DNA from: Obelidium mucronatum
Taxonomy: Eukaryota > Chytridiomycota > Chytridiomycetes > Chytridiales > Chytriomycetaceae
Assembly: GCA_025765595.1 (NCBI GenBank)
Contig: JAIVFH010000042.1
Location: forward strand, 62,001-126,000
DNA: 64,000 bases
Reading direction: 5' to 3'
The notes below the pieces were generated by a model that saw only the letters and a program-made list of their open reading frames with translations, made no database searches and had not been told where the DNA came from. Positions 21,965 through 36,100 of the stretch are shown here, one piece after another (position 1 is the stretch's first letter; every line of letters begins with the position of its first letter). The position numbers were made by a program, and so were the translations under genes.

Positions 21965-24900
21965 ATGGAAGCAGCCATCGCCCAACACATCCAAAACACT
22001 CTCAGCGTCCAGCAAGATATCCGCCGAAGTGGTTTGTTGAATCATTCTATTTGCTTGTTGCGTTGTTTCGAAAGCCGTAACCCTGTTTCCTTTGCAACAC
22101 CACCAGCCGAAGCGGCTCTGTCCAGCGCCGAGCTGACGCCAGGCTTCAGTCTCGCGCTGCTCAACGTTGTCGGCGCCGCCAATGCAGACATGAGCATCCG
22201 GGTGACGTGCGCGATTTACTTCAAGAACTTTGTCAAGAAGCACTGGAAGCAGGTCTCTCTCTCTCTGACTCTGCCCGCTCTTTGCGCTAACCCAACGCCC
22301 CGCATTCGCATCGAATCGGACGAAAACCAGGTCGAGGGCGAGCCGGACAAGCTGCAGGCGCCGGACCGCGCGGCCATCAAAGCGTCGATTGTCGACCTGA
22401 TGATTGCGGCGCCAAACTCGATCCAGCTGCAGCTCAGCGAGGCCGTGACCATGATTGCCGACAACGACTTTCCCGAGCAGTGGAGCGAGCTTGTGCCGGT
22501 CGGTTTTTTTTCTGTTGGTGCCAAGCAGCAGCAGGCTTCTTTGACAAGTGCTGCTTGGCCACATTGTGCCTTGCTCTGACACTGCCCTCTTCTTTCATGT
22601 ACAGCTGCTCGTGAGCAAATTGGATGCCAGCAACTTTGACATCAATGCTGGAGTCTTGCAGACAGCTCATTCCATCTTCAAGAGGTAAAATGCGTGAGAC
22701 ATATTTTGTCTTGAGCCAACTCTTTTGTTTATGCAGATGGAGACATCAATTCGCCTCAAACAAACTCTTTTCTGAAATCAAGATGGTTTTGGAACAATTT
22801 GCGGCACCTTTCCTTGCATTTTTTCAGGTTCGTTGTTTGTTGTTGTTTTTTTTTTTCAGAGTGCAAGTTCGGGCATCTTGGATTAACTTAAACTCCTTTG
22901 GTTTTTTGTGGCGAATGTTGAATTGATTTTGATAGGCTACAGACGCTCTAGTTGATAATAACGCGCAGAATCCAAAAGCGTTGGCCGTGCTCTTCAACGC
23001 CATCTTGCTCTTGACGAAAATCTTTTACAGTCTCAACTGTCAGGATTACCCAGAGTTTTTTGAAAACAACCACGATCAATTCATGGCTTTGCTGAAAAAG
23101 TATCTCGTCTATACGAATCCGTTGCTTGAAACGAATGTAAGGGATGCAACGTTTTCCGTCATAAAAACTCATTTGGTTGTACATTCCAGGACAATGAAGA
23201 AGTCGGCCCAATTGAAAAAGTTAAATCTTCTATTTGTGAGATTATTGACTTGTATGGAACAAAGTATGAAGAGGATTTCAAGACTCTTCCTGATTTTGTC
23301 CAAACCGTCTGGGGTTTGTTGACAACAACGGGAGCACAACCGAAATACGATGGGGTGCGGAAAACTGCTTTTCTAATTACACGATATTGTACTCATTTTT
23401 TTTTTTTACAGCTGGTCAGCAAGGCAATCGGTTTCTTAACTGCTGTAGCCCGACCAGCTCGACACAAGCACATGTTTAGCAATGATGTGTTGCGAAACAT
23501 TTGCCAAAGCATTATTGTTCCAAATATGTCACTGAGAGATGCTGACATTGAATTGTTTGAGGATGATTGCATGGAGTACATTCGACGGGATCTCGAAGGA
23601 TCAGGTGAGAGGTCAATTTAAGTTTCCATATTTGATTCTGACAAATTTCCCCCCGTCCAATGAAAGACATTGGAACTCGTCGTGGTGCAGCTACCGAGTT
23701 GATTCGTGGATTATTGGGACATTTTGCGCAAGAAACTACTGCAATTGTTTCCGAGTATTTGACTGCTTTGTTGGCGGTAAGAAAACGTTTTTTACCACTT
23801 CATCAACTCATTTCGTTGGCATCACAGGAATATGCGCGTGATCCCAAAAATAACTGGAAGTCAAAGGATACTGCGTTGTATTTGATTATTGCTGTTTCTG
23901 CTAAAGCTTCTTCCTTGCAAAGCGGTGTTACCAGCGTCAATGAGTACATTGACACAATCTCTGTTTTTGCATCGCATGTGCTTCCTGACCTTCAAGCTCC
24001 AGTAAATGGGCCGACAGAAGCAATTATCAAAGTCGATGCCTTGAAGTATGTTCTGACTTTCAGAAACCAGGTGAGATAAACCTATGAAGTGGAAAGGAGT
24101 TGCTTACAGTTTTGCCTCTCAGCTTTCCAAAGTACAAATTCTTGACGTTTTCCCATTTATTGTTCAACATTTGTCGTCAACAAACTATGTCGTTTATACT
24201 TATGCCGCTGTTTGTATTGAACGGATTTTGGCCGTCAAGTCCGGGGCACATTTGATGTTTGTGTTAAAACATGGCTCTAAGTTGGTTGCTGAATATTTCC
24301 ATAGGTTCGCCAAAAATGATATTCATCAATATGTTCAACCAATGCTGTTGCGTTTGTTTGACTTGATTCAAGCAAATGGTGCTACTTCCGCCAAGCTTGC
24401 GGAAAACGATTATCTTATGAAAGGTAAAACTGTTAATGTCCGAAAAAAGGTATCTTTTTCTGACAGGTTTATTTTCTTAGCTTTGATGCGTGTTCTCTTG
24501 GTTGGAAGAGATGACATTCTTCCATATGCCAGTGAGATTTTGAACAGACTGACCCAAATCATCGACGTGATTGCCAAGAACCCAAGCAACCCCAAATTTA
24601 ATCATTTCGCATTCGAGTCTGTTGGTGCATTGATCCGGTATTCAGCTAGAAGCTTTGTCTGGTTAATTGAAGTTACTAACCCTTTTTATCAGAAACATTT
24701 GTCAAAGCAATGTGCAACTTATCGGAGAGTTTGAGCAGTTTTTGTTTCCACCATTCCAAGCAATTCTTCAACAAGATGTTGCCGAGTTTATGCCATATGT
24801 GTTCCAATTGATGGCTCAGATGCTGGCGATTCACAAGGAAAGCGGAATTCCTCCTGCATACAAGCAAATGTTGGCTCCTTTGTTGACTCCCGCTCTTTGG

Positions 24901-25798
24901 GAATCCCACGGAAACATTCCCGCTCTAGTTGGACTTCTTGAATCCTATCTCACCAAAGGAGCCAGTGAAATTGTTCATGGCGGCCAATTGACACCTATCC
25001 TTGGAATCTACCATAAACTGATTGCATCCCGAATGAATGACAACTACGGAATGGACTTGATCATGTCTGTATACGAGAATGTCTCAACTTCAGATCTTGC
25101 TTCGTTCAACAAGAATATTTTCATGCTTCTCTTGCAACGTTTGAAGTCTAGTCGTACTCCAAAGTTCACAAACTGCTTCTTGAAGTTCCTTTGCAATTTG
25201 TTGATTATGGAAAAGGAAGGATTGAATGCAGATGCTGTCATTGGTTTCTTTGATTCCATTCAACCAGGGTATGTATTTTGTCGTCAAGAGGCTCCCTCTT
25301 TTTTTTTAATTGCAAGGCTGACAGGTTGTTCCGAGACATGTTTACGTCTGTCGTTTTGCCGGGGCTTGCTGAAATGGTGCAACCCGAGGAAAGAAAGTTG
25401 TTTATTATTGGAATGACCAACTTATTGACTCGCAGCTCTGTGATTTTGTCTGACGCGTACCTTCCCTTGTGGTTTGTAGTTTCGAAACAAAAATAATCGA
25501 GTTGGCCAACCCCCCTTTTTTTTGGATTAGGCCTGAGCTTATCAAAACCGTAATTGAGCTTCTCAAAATCCCAGCTGCCCAAGATGCAGACGTCAGTCCT
25601 GATGACGAGTTGTATATTGCGGATGTTGAGGAAGCCGGATATCAAGCTTCATTTGCCCGCCTTGCTGCTCCAACAAAAAAGAGAAACACTGTTCAAACTG
25701 TGGATGTGAACGCTTACTTTATGCAGCATATGGTTGCATTCAAGGCTGGACCTGGGGGGGCGCGTGTGAGTCCTGCTGTTTGGGCGATGCTTGGATAA
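21965..25798 (+). CDS. CSE1: Exportin-2 (Cse1/CAS), importin-alpha re-exporter
   Basis: Fourteen exons in phase: 21965-22252, 22331-22498, 22605-22684, 22737-22827, 22936-23136, 23190-23354, 23412-23604, 23667-23776, 23828-24070, 24123-24423, 24481-24637, 24693-25268, 25325-25471 and 25531-25798, about 975 residues, the usual Cse1 length. The importin-beta N-terminal domain is clear (VTCAIYFKNFVKKHW ... AVTMIADNDFPEQWSELVP), followed by HEAT repeats and the Cse1 C-terminal region (LFPPFQAILQQ, FTSVVLPGLAEM). The protein carries importin-alpha out of the nucleus with Ran-GTP. The start at 21965 is the first ATG. Introns are 52-108 nt. Confidence 0.95.
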
Positions 25799-25934
25799 AT
25801 AATTTTTTTTTTGTTTTGTTTTTTTACACTTATTTTCTTGGTTTGTTTTTCAACTCCAACACATATTTGCTCTGAATATATATAAATTATTTCTACATTA
25901 ATTTTGCACTTCAATCCTCCATTATGCAATTTAA

Positions 25935-28900
25935 TTAATGTTCTGCAAAGATCTGTTCAAAGCTGTGCTTGAACTGCATTGCGGCCTCCTCACTCTCAAA
26001 TTCGAAAAATCTAATCGATTTAGCATTTAAATAAGTTGTAATCCGATTGATATCTTTGCTAAATAGCATGTTCACTTTGGAATTTGACGGAATCACAAAA
26101 CTGTGTATTTCTTGCTTGAGTTGATGCACAATTATAGCGCGTGACGGAAGACGATAGACAAACAACGGACCAATTCCCCATGTGGGATATATATCGGCAG
26201 GCGCACCGACAACAGTACCCTAAAGAGATATTTTTTCAACAAACTATTATATTCTTTTCAAATCAAATACCAATCCAAGTGCGGGCACTTTCTTTGCAGT
26301 TTTCGGTTTTGATGATCCCTTGTTTTTCGCCTTTTCGGTCTCAACCACCGATTGTTTTGATATTGCTGTCAACCGGGGAGCCAAAGTGATTCCTTTGAAA
26401 AGTGAACTTGTCAAGGCATTGTATTTTGTAACTTCAAAGTAAAGAGCAACAGCTTTTGCTCCAAACATTGAAACTTGCAGAAACATTGCCATGGCCCATA
26501 AAATGACCGCGTGTATGAAAAAGGACTCCATGCTTTGTGGGTTTTCGTATGCAACAAGCAAAACCAAGGATCCCCCAATAATGATCCCAATACTGAAAAG
26601 TAGAACCAAAACCGACTCGTTATGCGTTGCAGTCACACTTCGAATCATGTATGACATTGCGAATGATGCGATTATAAGCGTAATGTTGAAGCACCATAGC
26701 GCTAATGTCACATTCACAAATACGGATCTTTTGGATTGTGTACATTGGTATACATAGGATTGACTGTTGATTGATTTGCGAATAATGCGCGGTTCATTAA
26801 AGTAAGACCATGCAGCCAACAGTGCGGATTGGATCAACACAAGGCCAGCAGCCATTCCAAGCCACACCCGATCCCGCAGCCATCTTTTGTGTATGATTGT
26901 TCTGCTTGAAAAAATCAAATAGACTCGGCAGTTTTTTGCCAAGATGCATGCAATTGTGAGACTGAAAGGTATCAATTGAGCCCAGGTTTGAATATGACAC
27001 AAGGCCACGGTTTGCCTTCCAAGGAATGCGTTCATGGATAGAAATACAAGTCCAATTCCGCCATTTAAAAGTCGGCTGAAAACGACGGAGGATTGACGTA
27101 TTGTATCAAATTGCTGGAATTTGTACAACATGTGAAATACCAAAAGGCAAGTGAGTAGGCCTATCGCTTCCAGAGACAGAATTATAGCTGCATAGCCGCT
27201 TTGAAGCCCTATCACAGATTCTCGTCCCATTTCGGTAAATCCGTCGAAAGGAGGAATAGATGAACCTACAACCATTTGGTGAGACGCTGTATTGTCAAAA
27301 CATACAGTGAAGTACCGTTGAAGAAAATTGCCTCGTATCCTTCAGCAGTTATAAATGTTTGATTTGTGTCGGATGAGCCAAACCAGCGATACTCATTGAA
27401 TCCGGTTTGATAATAGTAGCCATAAGGTCTAGAATTATTCTTCGTTAGATTACTATTAAGGAAGTCACCATTTAAGTACACTGCGGCATCGCCAAATCTC
27501 GTCAACTTCATGGGACTAGAAGTTGTACCCTCATATCCTGTATCCATAAACGCAGTATAATTCAACTGGCTTTTAAGCTCTGCAACTGAATATTTGAAGC
27601 CAGTTTTTTCCAAAACGTTGTATATTCCTTGCGCAAGAAGCAATACACAGTCGTATGATGCAAAAAGGTTGGTTAATAAATAGAGGTCAGACAATTCAAC
27701 TGCTAGCCTGTTTGTTGTTGTGGGTTTTCAACTTTCTAAAATTACTTGACAACGTTTGGGTTACCCGTATGTTTTCCGAATTTGAGACACAATGTTATTC
27801 ATTTTATGATAATCCAAGTAGGCCTCTCCACTGATTTGAATTACTCCACGTGCCCAAAGGAAGTAATCGTTGCCATATACTGAAAAGAAAAAACCCGATT
27901 TTAATGACAGTGTCGCTTGCAGTTTTAAAGTGTTTGATTCACATTCAATCCCGTTTGTAAGGAACATCAGATTTGTGTTCATCAGCCAAACATAGTCTGG
28001 TCCGACAGATACATTCATTCTGAATGGAGAGAAGATAAATGAATGAGCCTGAAAATCGCTATGCATGCATATGTCACGCACTGTGCCAGTGTGTAATACA
28101 TCTGAGTTGGCCTTGAACCAGCATCCGCCAGATAAATGTAACGAGCATCGGAAACTGTCAACTCGTTCGCAACAAATCGGATCAAGTCACTGTCTAGAAC
28201 TAAGTCCTCTTGGAGGACAATATGGCTCACGATTTCTATTCCTGCTGACCTCAGGTCGGCAATTGCAAGCACGTCATTTTCTTAAATTTAGAATGAAATA
28301 CCAATCAGTAAATGGACTGCTCTCAAAAAAACCTAACCAATGCCGTCTGCAGAAATGTAAGCCAGCCGCCGTACATTCCAATACTTCAAGAGAACAATTA
28401 ACGCGTTATTTACTCCACTGTCTAAAAGAGAGTTTTTTTAATGGGTTCAATGAAGCGGTCCCTGACTTGTTTACTAACAAGGGTACAGGTTGAAAAAGAA
28501 AGGATAATTGAACTTATTCGAAAACTTAGGAGAATACTGTACGGCCCCGCAAAACGGGATTTGAGATACAGATGCTATTGAAGCTGTCACTCTGATTTCA
28601 AATAATAATCAGCAGTCGAAAATTCATACAGAATAAAGTTACAAAGATGGCGCCGTATAAAAGCCTCCTTGGAGAGCTGATATTTCTGGATGATTGTCTG
28701 TGATGTCTTGAATCGCTTGACCCGCATACCCAACAACCGAATCGTAGTCGAAATCGTTGAAAATCTTAACCGACGCGCTCAAATTACTGAATATCTTTCT
28801 TTCATTAATCTCTTGAATTGCAAGCTGTGTTGAAATTTTGTTAGAGACAATAATGTTGTGAAAGTTAGTCTTGTGAACGAACTTGTGCCCCCAACTGGTT

Positions 28901-29187
28901 CCACCACCACCAGCTCGAAGGATTGAGCATCGATAAATCGGCGAAATCAGTTGTGTTCAAGGTTTCTAAGCCTCCAGTAACCTGAGACCCGTTGTAACTC
29001 AGCCCATTAAGTCTGGCGTATAGCGATTAGCAGAAGCGGAGAAGCAGACGGTTGGTACGTACAGACCATACGGCCCAATTATTCCAACTACGATTTCTGC
29101 TGGCTTATTGGATGCTGGAACTGCAATAGCTTGAAATAGAAAGAAGATCAGCATTTTCAATGAAAGAAAAGGAAGGCAATACTTCAT
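25935..29187 (-). CDS. Class C GPCR, GABA-B-like, with extracellular ligand-binding domain
   Basis: A signal-peptide start (MKYCLPFLSLKMLIFFLFQ) at 29187 leads into a periplasmic-binding-like ectodomain spread over several exons (IVVGIIGPYG; LAIQEINERKIFSN; ELTVSDARYIYLAD; LYLLTNLFASYDCVLLLAQ; EGYEAIFFNG). A splice to 27260 gives FNGSSIPPFDGF, the typical lead-in to the 7TM part. Seven hydrophobic helices lie at 26400-27200, with IILSLEAIGLL as TM1. The exon ending at 26271 splices in phase 0 to 25935-26219, adding a cytoplasmic tail. Exact exon borders in 27700-29000 are not resolved. Such receptors are expanded in zoosporic fungi. It is divergent from the oxidase gene. Confidence 0.8.
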
Positions 29188-29474
29188 TTTCAATAATGAA
29201 GAACATGCGCACAGCCAGGAGTTAATAACAGACTGTTTTGAAGGTGTACTTGCGAATTGGAATTGAAAACGGCATGAAATGCATAGTATATTGTTGAACG
29301 TTAAGTTGAGGGTTTTAAGAAACCGGATAAGTCAAGGTGTTCCGCTTTTTTCAGCATGGGATCATCATGGGATCGAGTGATCAAAAAGAGCTACCTCAAT
29401 CACGTGGTTAAGAAGAAATTCATTGAAAAGTGACGACAAGAGTGGGCAGAAAATTAATCCAACTTGAAAAAGAA

Positions 29475-31786
29475 ATGCAAAGTGGTTTTTCGGGGCTTTT
29501 GCTTCTCTGCTTGCTCTATGTTTCGTCTGCTTTTGCAGCCACCCGCCAGTTCACTCTGAATCTCGGCTATGCTCGCTTAGCTCCAGATGGATATTCTATG
29601 GATATGATGCTTGCCAATGGCCAACTTGACTATCCTATTGTTGTGAACAAGGTTATTTTTCTATTCCTTCTCCTTCTCTTTGTTTTGTGACATTGGTTTC
29701 GTTGCAATGTTCTCAGGGAGACACTGTTGCCGTTACTGTAGTAAACAATATGAACGTTTCAACTGCAATACACTGGCATGGAATGTATCAGAAAGGAACA
29801 CCTTGGATGGATGGATCTTCGATGGTAACTCAATGTCCAATTGGCCCAGGAGGTTGGTTCATTTTGTGTGATACGCGAGTACGTTGCATTCAAACTATAC
29901 AATTATCCATACAGACACTTATGTGTACCAGTTCAATGTTGGAAACCAAGTGGGAACATACTGGTGAATGCTTGGGGTGTGGAAAATTAATTTCTAACAT
30001 TATAGAAGGTGGCATGCCCATCATGAATCACAGTACATAAACGGTCTGCGCGGTCCATTTATCATCAATGATCCACAGGATCCTTACAAGTCCAAGTATG
30101 ACTACGATTTAACAATCACGCTCTCTGATTTCTTCCACAATGGTTCTGAGGTTCTTAAGAAGTCTTTTTTCAATGAGGAAAACACACTGGCATATGAGCC
30201 AATACCTGACGCCGGTCTGATTGGTGGTGTTGGTCAATTCAACTGTGCCTATACCAAAAACAAGAACTGCAAGAACAGCAACCCCCTCAAAAGGTACAAT
30301 ATTGCACCTGGAAAAAGATGTAAGCCGAAAGATTCCTATGCAGATATGCTCTATTCATTGAGTTGCTAAATCCTTTCGTTCCGGACAAAGACCGCCTGCG
30401 TTTAATCAACACAGCCGCTCAAGCACACTACAACTTTTCTATTGATGGCCATGACCTCACAGTTATTGAAGCTGATGGAGCTTACACAAACCCTACTATT
30501 GTGAATGAGATTTCCATCCACAGCGCCCAAAGATGTTGAGTTTCTACATTTCTGTGTTTCGAATTTTCTTGTGACTAACAGGCTACTTCATTATAAGATT
30601 CCGTAATTCTCACAGCAAAAGCTACTGTGAACAACTACTGGATTAGAGCCGTGATGTATGATACTTGGGGTCCAGAATTCATTGTAAACGGTAAAGCATC
30701 ATATCCCTCCATGAAACATTTTTCTTAAAACCCCTTAGGATTAAACATGGACGTACGGGCGATTCTTTCATATTCCGGGGCTTCAACGACTGCTCTTCCA
30801 AAGACTCAAAAACAGTTGATCATTAATCCTTTGGATCCATGGTTGGTGGGAGAACTCAATGGTCTGACAAGCAACGATCTTCCTGACTTTTGGAGCTACA
30901 ACCAGACTTTTTACATGTAAAGCCACCGACCGTTATGTTTTCGCGAAGTTATTGTTGAGCATCAGTTCTTTGTAACAGGTCATTTGCGTATGGTCCTCCA
31001 TTCTACACCTATCCTCTCGCGACTGTCAGTCTTGATAACGAAAATCAGCACTTTCGAGACTCCCAATATGTGATGCCAATAATTGGCAAGGAACCCCCAA
31101 CGCTATCAAGTCTCATTAGCAACAAAAGTGCTGAGTTCCCTGCTTCAATTAATCCCATTTACGTTCACAACAACCAATGGGTATTCATGATGGTTCGAAA
31201 TCAAGGTGAGAATAACGACTGATTGTTTCCTCTCACATCTGATTGCAAAACGGACAAGATGCCATGGAACATCCCTTCCATTTGCATGGACATTCATTCT
31301 ACGTAATAAATTACGGTAAATATGCTTTGATCTGATTCGGGTCCCAAGTTGTTTTAAAAGCTGTCTTTGTACGTTTCAGGAAACTTGCGTCACCAAACAA
31401 CAACCCCACCAACTACTCTCTCACGAAGAGACACGATTCAGGTACCGGCTTGTACAGGTGGTACTGGGCAAGGCGGCGAGAATGGCTGTATGCATGGATT
31501 TGTGAATATGTGAGTCTGTGGTTTGAATGAGAAAATTTAGTGATTTCTTCCTTACAGTGCCATCAAGTTTGATAATCCAGGTGCATGGCTCTTCCATTGC
31601 CGTAAGCTGCACAATTCTCTGTGCCCCTCTCGTACTAAAAAACGCTTTGAAATAGATATTGAGTGGCACATGGCTGCAGGAATGATTGTGACTTTCATCA
31701 ACAAAGGAGACGATGGGAGAAATCCGCTTCCTGATTTGACGAAGACCCCAGACGCTATTCCTTGGCAAGCGTTCGATACTTGTTAG
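29475..31786 (+). CDS. Secreted multicopper oxidase (laccase/ferroxidase-like)
   Basis: A multi-exon gene of about 580-600 residues. The ATG at 29475 starts a signal peptide ([14 protein letters not shown]). All four copper motifs are visible: HWHG in exon 2, WHAHHES after an intron, HPFHLHGH, and HCH then IEWHMAAGM split by an intron near 31610-31656. The methionine after the last motif is at the axial T1 position. The plastocyanin-like domains are of usual order. It should oxidise phenols, ascorbate or Fe(II); the subclass cannot be decided from motifs. About 12 short introns; some internal borders are approximate. The stop is TAG at 31784-31786. Confidence 0.9.
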
Positions 31787-33147
31787 TTTATAATTGTGAA
31801 AATGGAACATTACAAGCCTCAGTATTAGTAATAAAAACAGTCTAAGCCAATGGAATAATTTTCCAACATCTGCTTCGTGCCGTGGATTTTGTTTAGCCAG
31901 AAAAACTAAAAACCAGGAAACACGGAAGGATGAGCAGAGGCTATAGACGAGCATGCGCTGATGGAATCTCTGAGATCTTGTAGAAGCACCCAGGCAAATA
32001 CAACTGACGGTCAGAATAGACTCACCGCAATTCTGGTAAAGCAGTATAGATGCAGTGCGGAATTGGTCGGCGATTCAGCCCAAAAGAGAGAGGAGTCGAT
32101 GAGCTCATTTGTTTTAGGGTTGCGGGTTTTGGCTTTTCTGATACCTCGGTTGTGTGGCCGAAAGTCAATTGCACCCATCAGGGGTATATCCTGCAAAGCA
32201 GACTGGAAGCTGGCAATACCAGTGATGGCTCTCCTGGAATTCGACGAATTATTCAACAGCCGATTGGCAGCACCGTCTGCTTTGGTGGCAACTACAACCC
32301 GTGATTGCATTTCGGCAGCTAAGAGCGGATTTCGTAAACGGGCTAAGAGGTTACTTAAACAATTAAAAGCAAGTAAGTCATAGAAGAGCCCCAAAAAAAC
32401 TACGCGCCGTCCAAAGATAGAGCGATTATATTCCACAGAAATATCGGAAACACGGTGTTAATGATCACGCCAGCATTAAGAACAAATAAAGAGGCGAACG
32501 AAACGAAAAATGCCGCAGTTGTGGAGAGTGGATGAACGCAAAGGCCCTCCACCCAGACATGTAATCTTTGCAAAGACATTGAGGCCAGTCTGCCGCCAAA
32601 ACAACTGGGCACAGATAGATATCTCCTTGAGATTCCTCTGTGCAGATGTCGTAATCTCTGATTCAGAGCCCCGACACCAGAGGAGGGGGGCTTGCTGTAA
32701 AGAAAGTCCCTCCCCTGCGCACACTATCCCCGTCAAACTCTATCCAATAGTCCTGGCGCCGATAACCCGCAGTATCGAGGGTGTATATGTGGTGACTTAT
32801 CTTTAAGGTGTGGCTGTCTTTGTTTGAGCTGTCTGTTTGGAGCGTCTTTGTTTGGAGCTGTCGTTGTTTGGAGGGTTGTTTGTGCGAAAACACTGATAAT
32901 TTTCACTTTCTCCTCGACCAATCAAAACGCCCGGCAGAATAATTCCACCGTTTTTCCCACCTACTCCTGCAGCCCCAGGAGTACATTGCGGCGCACCCCC
33001 TCCACAACTGGTCTCTTCATGTCAGTTACACGCAGTGCAAATGGAGAAGATAACGTTGGATATATCACAATTTTTATTTTCACTCAGTTAATTTAAGAAC
33101 CCACGGCAAGCCTGTTAGTAGAAAAACAAACTTAAGAAGGTTGGCAT
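31787..33147. other. 1.36 kb with overlapping ORFs on both strands, no confident gene
   Basis: Plus frame 31961-32383 (140 codons, basic C-terminus) and minus frame 32011-32436 (141 codons) overlap. Minus frames at 32400-32612 and 32476-32736 contain hydrophobic stretches (STTAAFFVSFASLFVLNAG). They could be exons of a minus-strand membrane protein, but no start, splice chain or family is convincing. From 32820 on, imperfect GTTTGGAGC repeats (TGTTTGGAGCGTC, TGTTTGGAGCTGTC, TGTTTGGAGGG) occur. Confidence 0.3.
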
Positions 33148-36100
33148 CTAATAAGAGCAAGCAACACAAACCGTCGCCCCACACAGACAGGGAATCTTGT
33201 CCTCCTCAATTGGGAACTTGTAATCATAAGTGACTTCCTCGCCTTCTGCCACTGGCTTGTTGGCATAAATTACAATCTTCTTTTGTCCATCGACGGTAAT
33301 GATTTTGGCATTGCAGTTGGGCTGTTTGCACAAAGATGGGTATGGGAATCACATTTCAAAAAATACTCACATCGCAGCAATGGTTGATGAATCGAGCCAA
33401 ATTTCCAGCTTTTGTGGCATCAATGATGTTGTCATCGTCTATACGAAACAAGTAACTGCTACCAATTCCAGACTTTTCGTAAATCTTTTCCCGATGATCT
33501 GCAACCTGACAAAATGTTCAGTCGCTGATTGAAGACAAGGCGATTCAAAAGCAAATTGCAAACCTTTTGACGAATCTGCTCCCCAATGTACTCAATAACA
33601 ATGTCTCCTACTGCAATTGGTTCCAAGGCAAACAAGCCCCAATCATGGATCTTACTTCTTGCAAACCGCAATCTATTCTTTCGAGACCGCATATCGTTGT
33701 ATTTGATCACATCTGATGCATTCTCCCCATAAATAGCCGTAAATACAGAATTTGCTCCCGACCGTGCGTCGACTGCACCTCCGGGTATTGCTGTCCCCAC
33801 TTGGCGGGATACACCGCGAGAACGAGCACCCCCACCAGCTCCAGCACCAGAGCCACTAGCACCAATACCGGAAGCCCCTCCAGCACCACTACTATTTGCT
33901 GGCGCATTTGTCTTGCTGGTAGTTGCCGTAGTGGGCAAGGAAATAACACCTACAGATTCCATAACAGTGGGATCATCCACATAACGGTTTTGATTATTGT
34001 TGAGATACTTGTATTTTTCATTTGCGGGGATCTTGTAGTAACCCTCCGTTCTTGCCGCTCCTGTTCGATGTCGTCCAAATGTGATGAACATTTCATCCAC
34101 AATTGCTGTCTTTTTATATTCCTTCATGTGTGCTTCAACTGATTGTTTTTTCGTTAATGGATGAAAGCTACAAATAAGGACAAACTTACTATCAATGTCC
34201 TTTCCATTCTTGACCTGTTTCATCAATCGGCTCCTTTTTCGTCGCATGCGTTCTTCTTCTGCAACAGCATGCAAAAACTTTAAATCTTCCTCACGCCTCT
34301 CTTCACCTGCTACACCAGTAATTAAATCTAAATTGCTGAAATCTAAACTAGCGTCACTATCATAAGCCCCATCATCCTCTCGAATCATATCCCGCCCATC
34401 TTCTTCTAGATTCATAAAGTTGAAAGTCAAAACCGGTTCCTCCGGCCAGATAAACGGCTCAAAGAGATCATAGGCACTGTCTGCGGGAGATGGAGGGAAC
34501 ACAATCGGCGGGCGTTCTGGGCGAACATATGCCGGTATATTTGCAACAACAGTTTGACTATGCAGTCGCTTCTTCTTTTTTCGGGCAGCAGCCACGTCGG
34601 CTGCAATGGCTAATTTCTTGGCTCGCGCATCAGCATGGTCGGGGCTCCTATTTCGGGAATCCACTCGCTTCGGTGGGGCAGGACGGCGCTTTTTGGCAAG
34701 ATTTCGTTGGGCTTCCAGAAGAGCTTCATAGAGAGATTTCTGCGGTTGTTCTGGTGCCTGCTGTGAACCTGATTCAGAGTCCTTGACAGACGCCTCAGAG
34801 AGTCCCACTGGCATCTCCGCCGGAATCTCCAATTCAGATGGTGTCATGAAAGCGGACTCAACCGCCACCACGCTTTCCTTCTCTTCATCGTCTATGTCCA
34901 TCACGTTGCTAATGGCATCCTCAAAATCTTCCTCCTCATCGTCATCATCCTCTTCTTCGGCCTTAAAGATGGCAGCAAGTCGAGATTGATTATGTTGTTG
35001 AGCATCCTTCAGTTTGTTTGTTAAATCTTTTTGGCGCGCCAAAATTTCCTTGTTTGCCTCCAGGTCAACAACATCTTCATCTGTTTCATCGCTATCTGTA
35101 TCAATGACAGCCACTCTTTTCTTATGGTGAGACGAAGACCGCGGAGAAACAGAGCGCGATGACTTTCTGCTTCGGGCAGTAACTTTTTTCTTGAAGGATG
35201 GGAGACCCAGAAACCTTGGCTTGGCTCCTTCATCATCCGAGTCCTGCTCCATCTTTAACTTTGCAGAATCTGTTCCCGAAACAGCCATTACTATGGGCAT
35301 TGTTGCTGCTGCAGTTGCGGTCGCCATCTTGGCCGCTTCATGCAGCTGAAACTGCTGTGCAATGAAGTCATCCACCATTGGAACAACGAGTCTCCTTCGA
35401 ATATCATTCTTCAGGACATCCCCACTGAGATCATTGATGACAAGATCAGTGACTTTCACAACCAAAGATTCAACTTTTCGCTCCCGCTCCTTCTTTTCGT
35501 ACAAAAGCTGAGATTCTAGCGTATCAGGCAAAGATTCTAACGCGTTATGGTGTGCCGGCCTTCGTTGCTGATATTGTTCAGCCAATGGCCGAGATGGACC
35601 CAGTACGTTTCGAGTAGAGGCACCTCTGTGAACATCTTGAGAAAATTGATATGGGTCCCGATTGCGAGAGTCTCGACCTGAAGGAATGTATCGATCTCCA
35701 CCACCGTATCTATCTCCACCACCTCCACCACCACTCGAGGCATTATTTGCAACAGCACCGACAGGAGTGAATCTATCAAATTGACGGTCTCCACTAGACA
35801 AGGAGGTACCACTCGCGGTCCTTGCAGAGCTGGGAACATAGCGATCTCCAGCACTGCGGCCACTCTGCATTCTGATTGTAGGCGGCTCAAAGCGATCGCC
35901 TAAACCAGGAATATACCTATCTGATCGACTGCTACGCACAGAAGAAACCCCAGGAATATATCTATCCGAGCCTCCTCTCTCATATCGTTCCATGCTCCTA
36001 TCTCTTCTCCTTGGAGGAGACAAGTCTCTCCCAGGCAGGGGCGGGGGAGAACTAGCATCCCTCCTTCGTGATAAAGAACTCTCTCTTCTTCTTGGAGCTG

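Noticed and set aside
31961..32436. 140-codon ORFs on opposite strands as real genes
   Set aside because: Neither has a recognisable domain, clear exon chain or better coding signal than the other.
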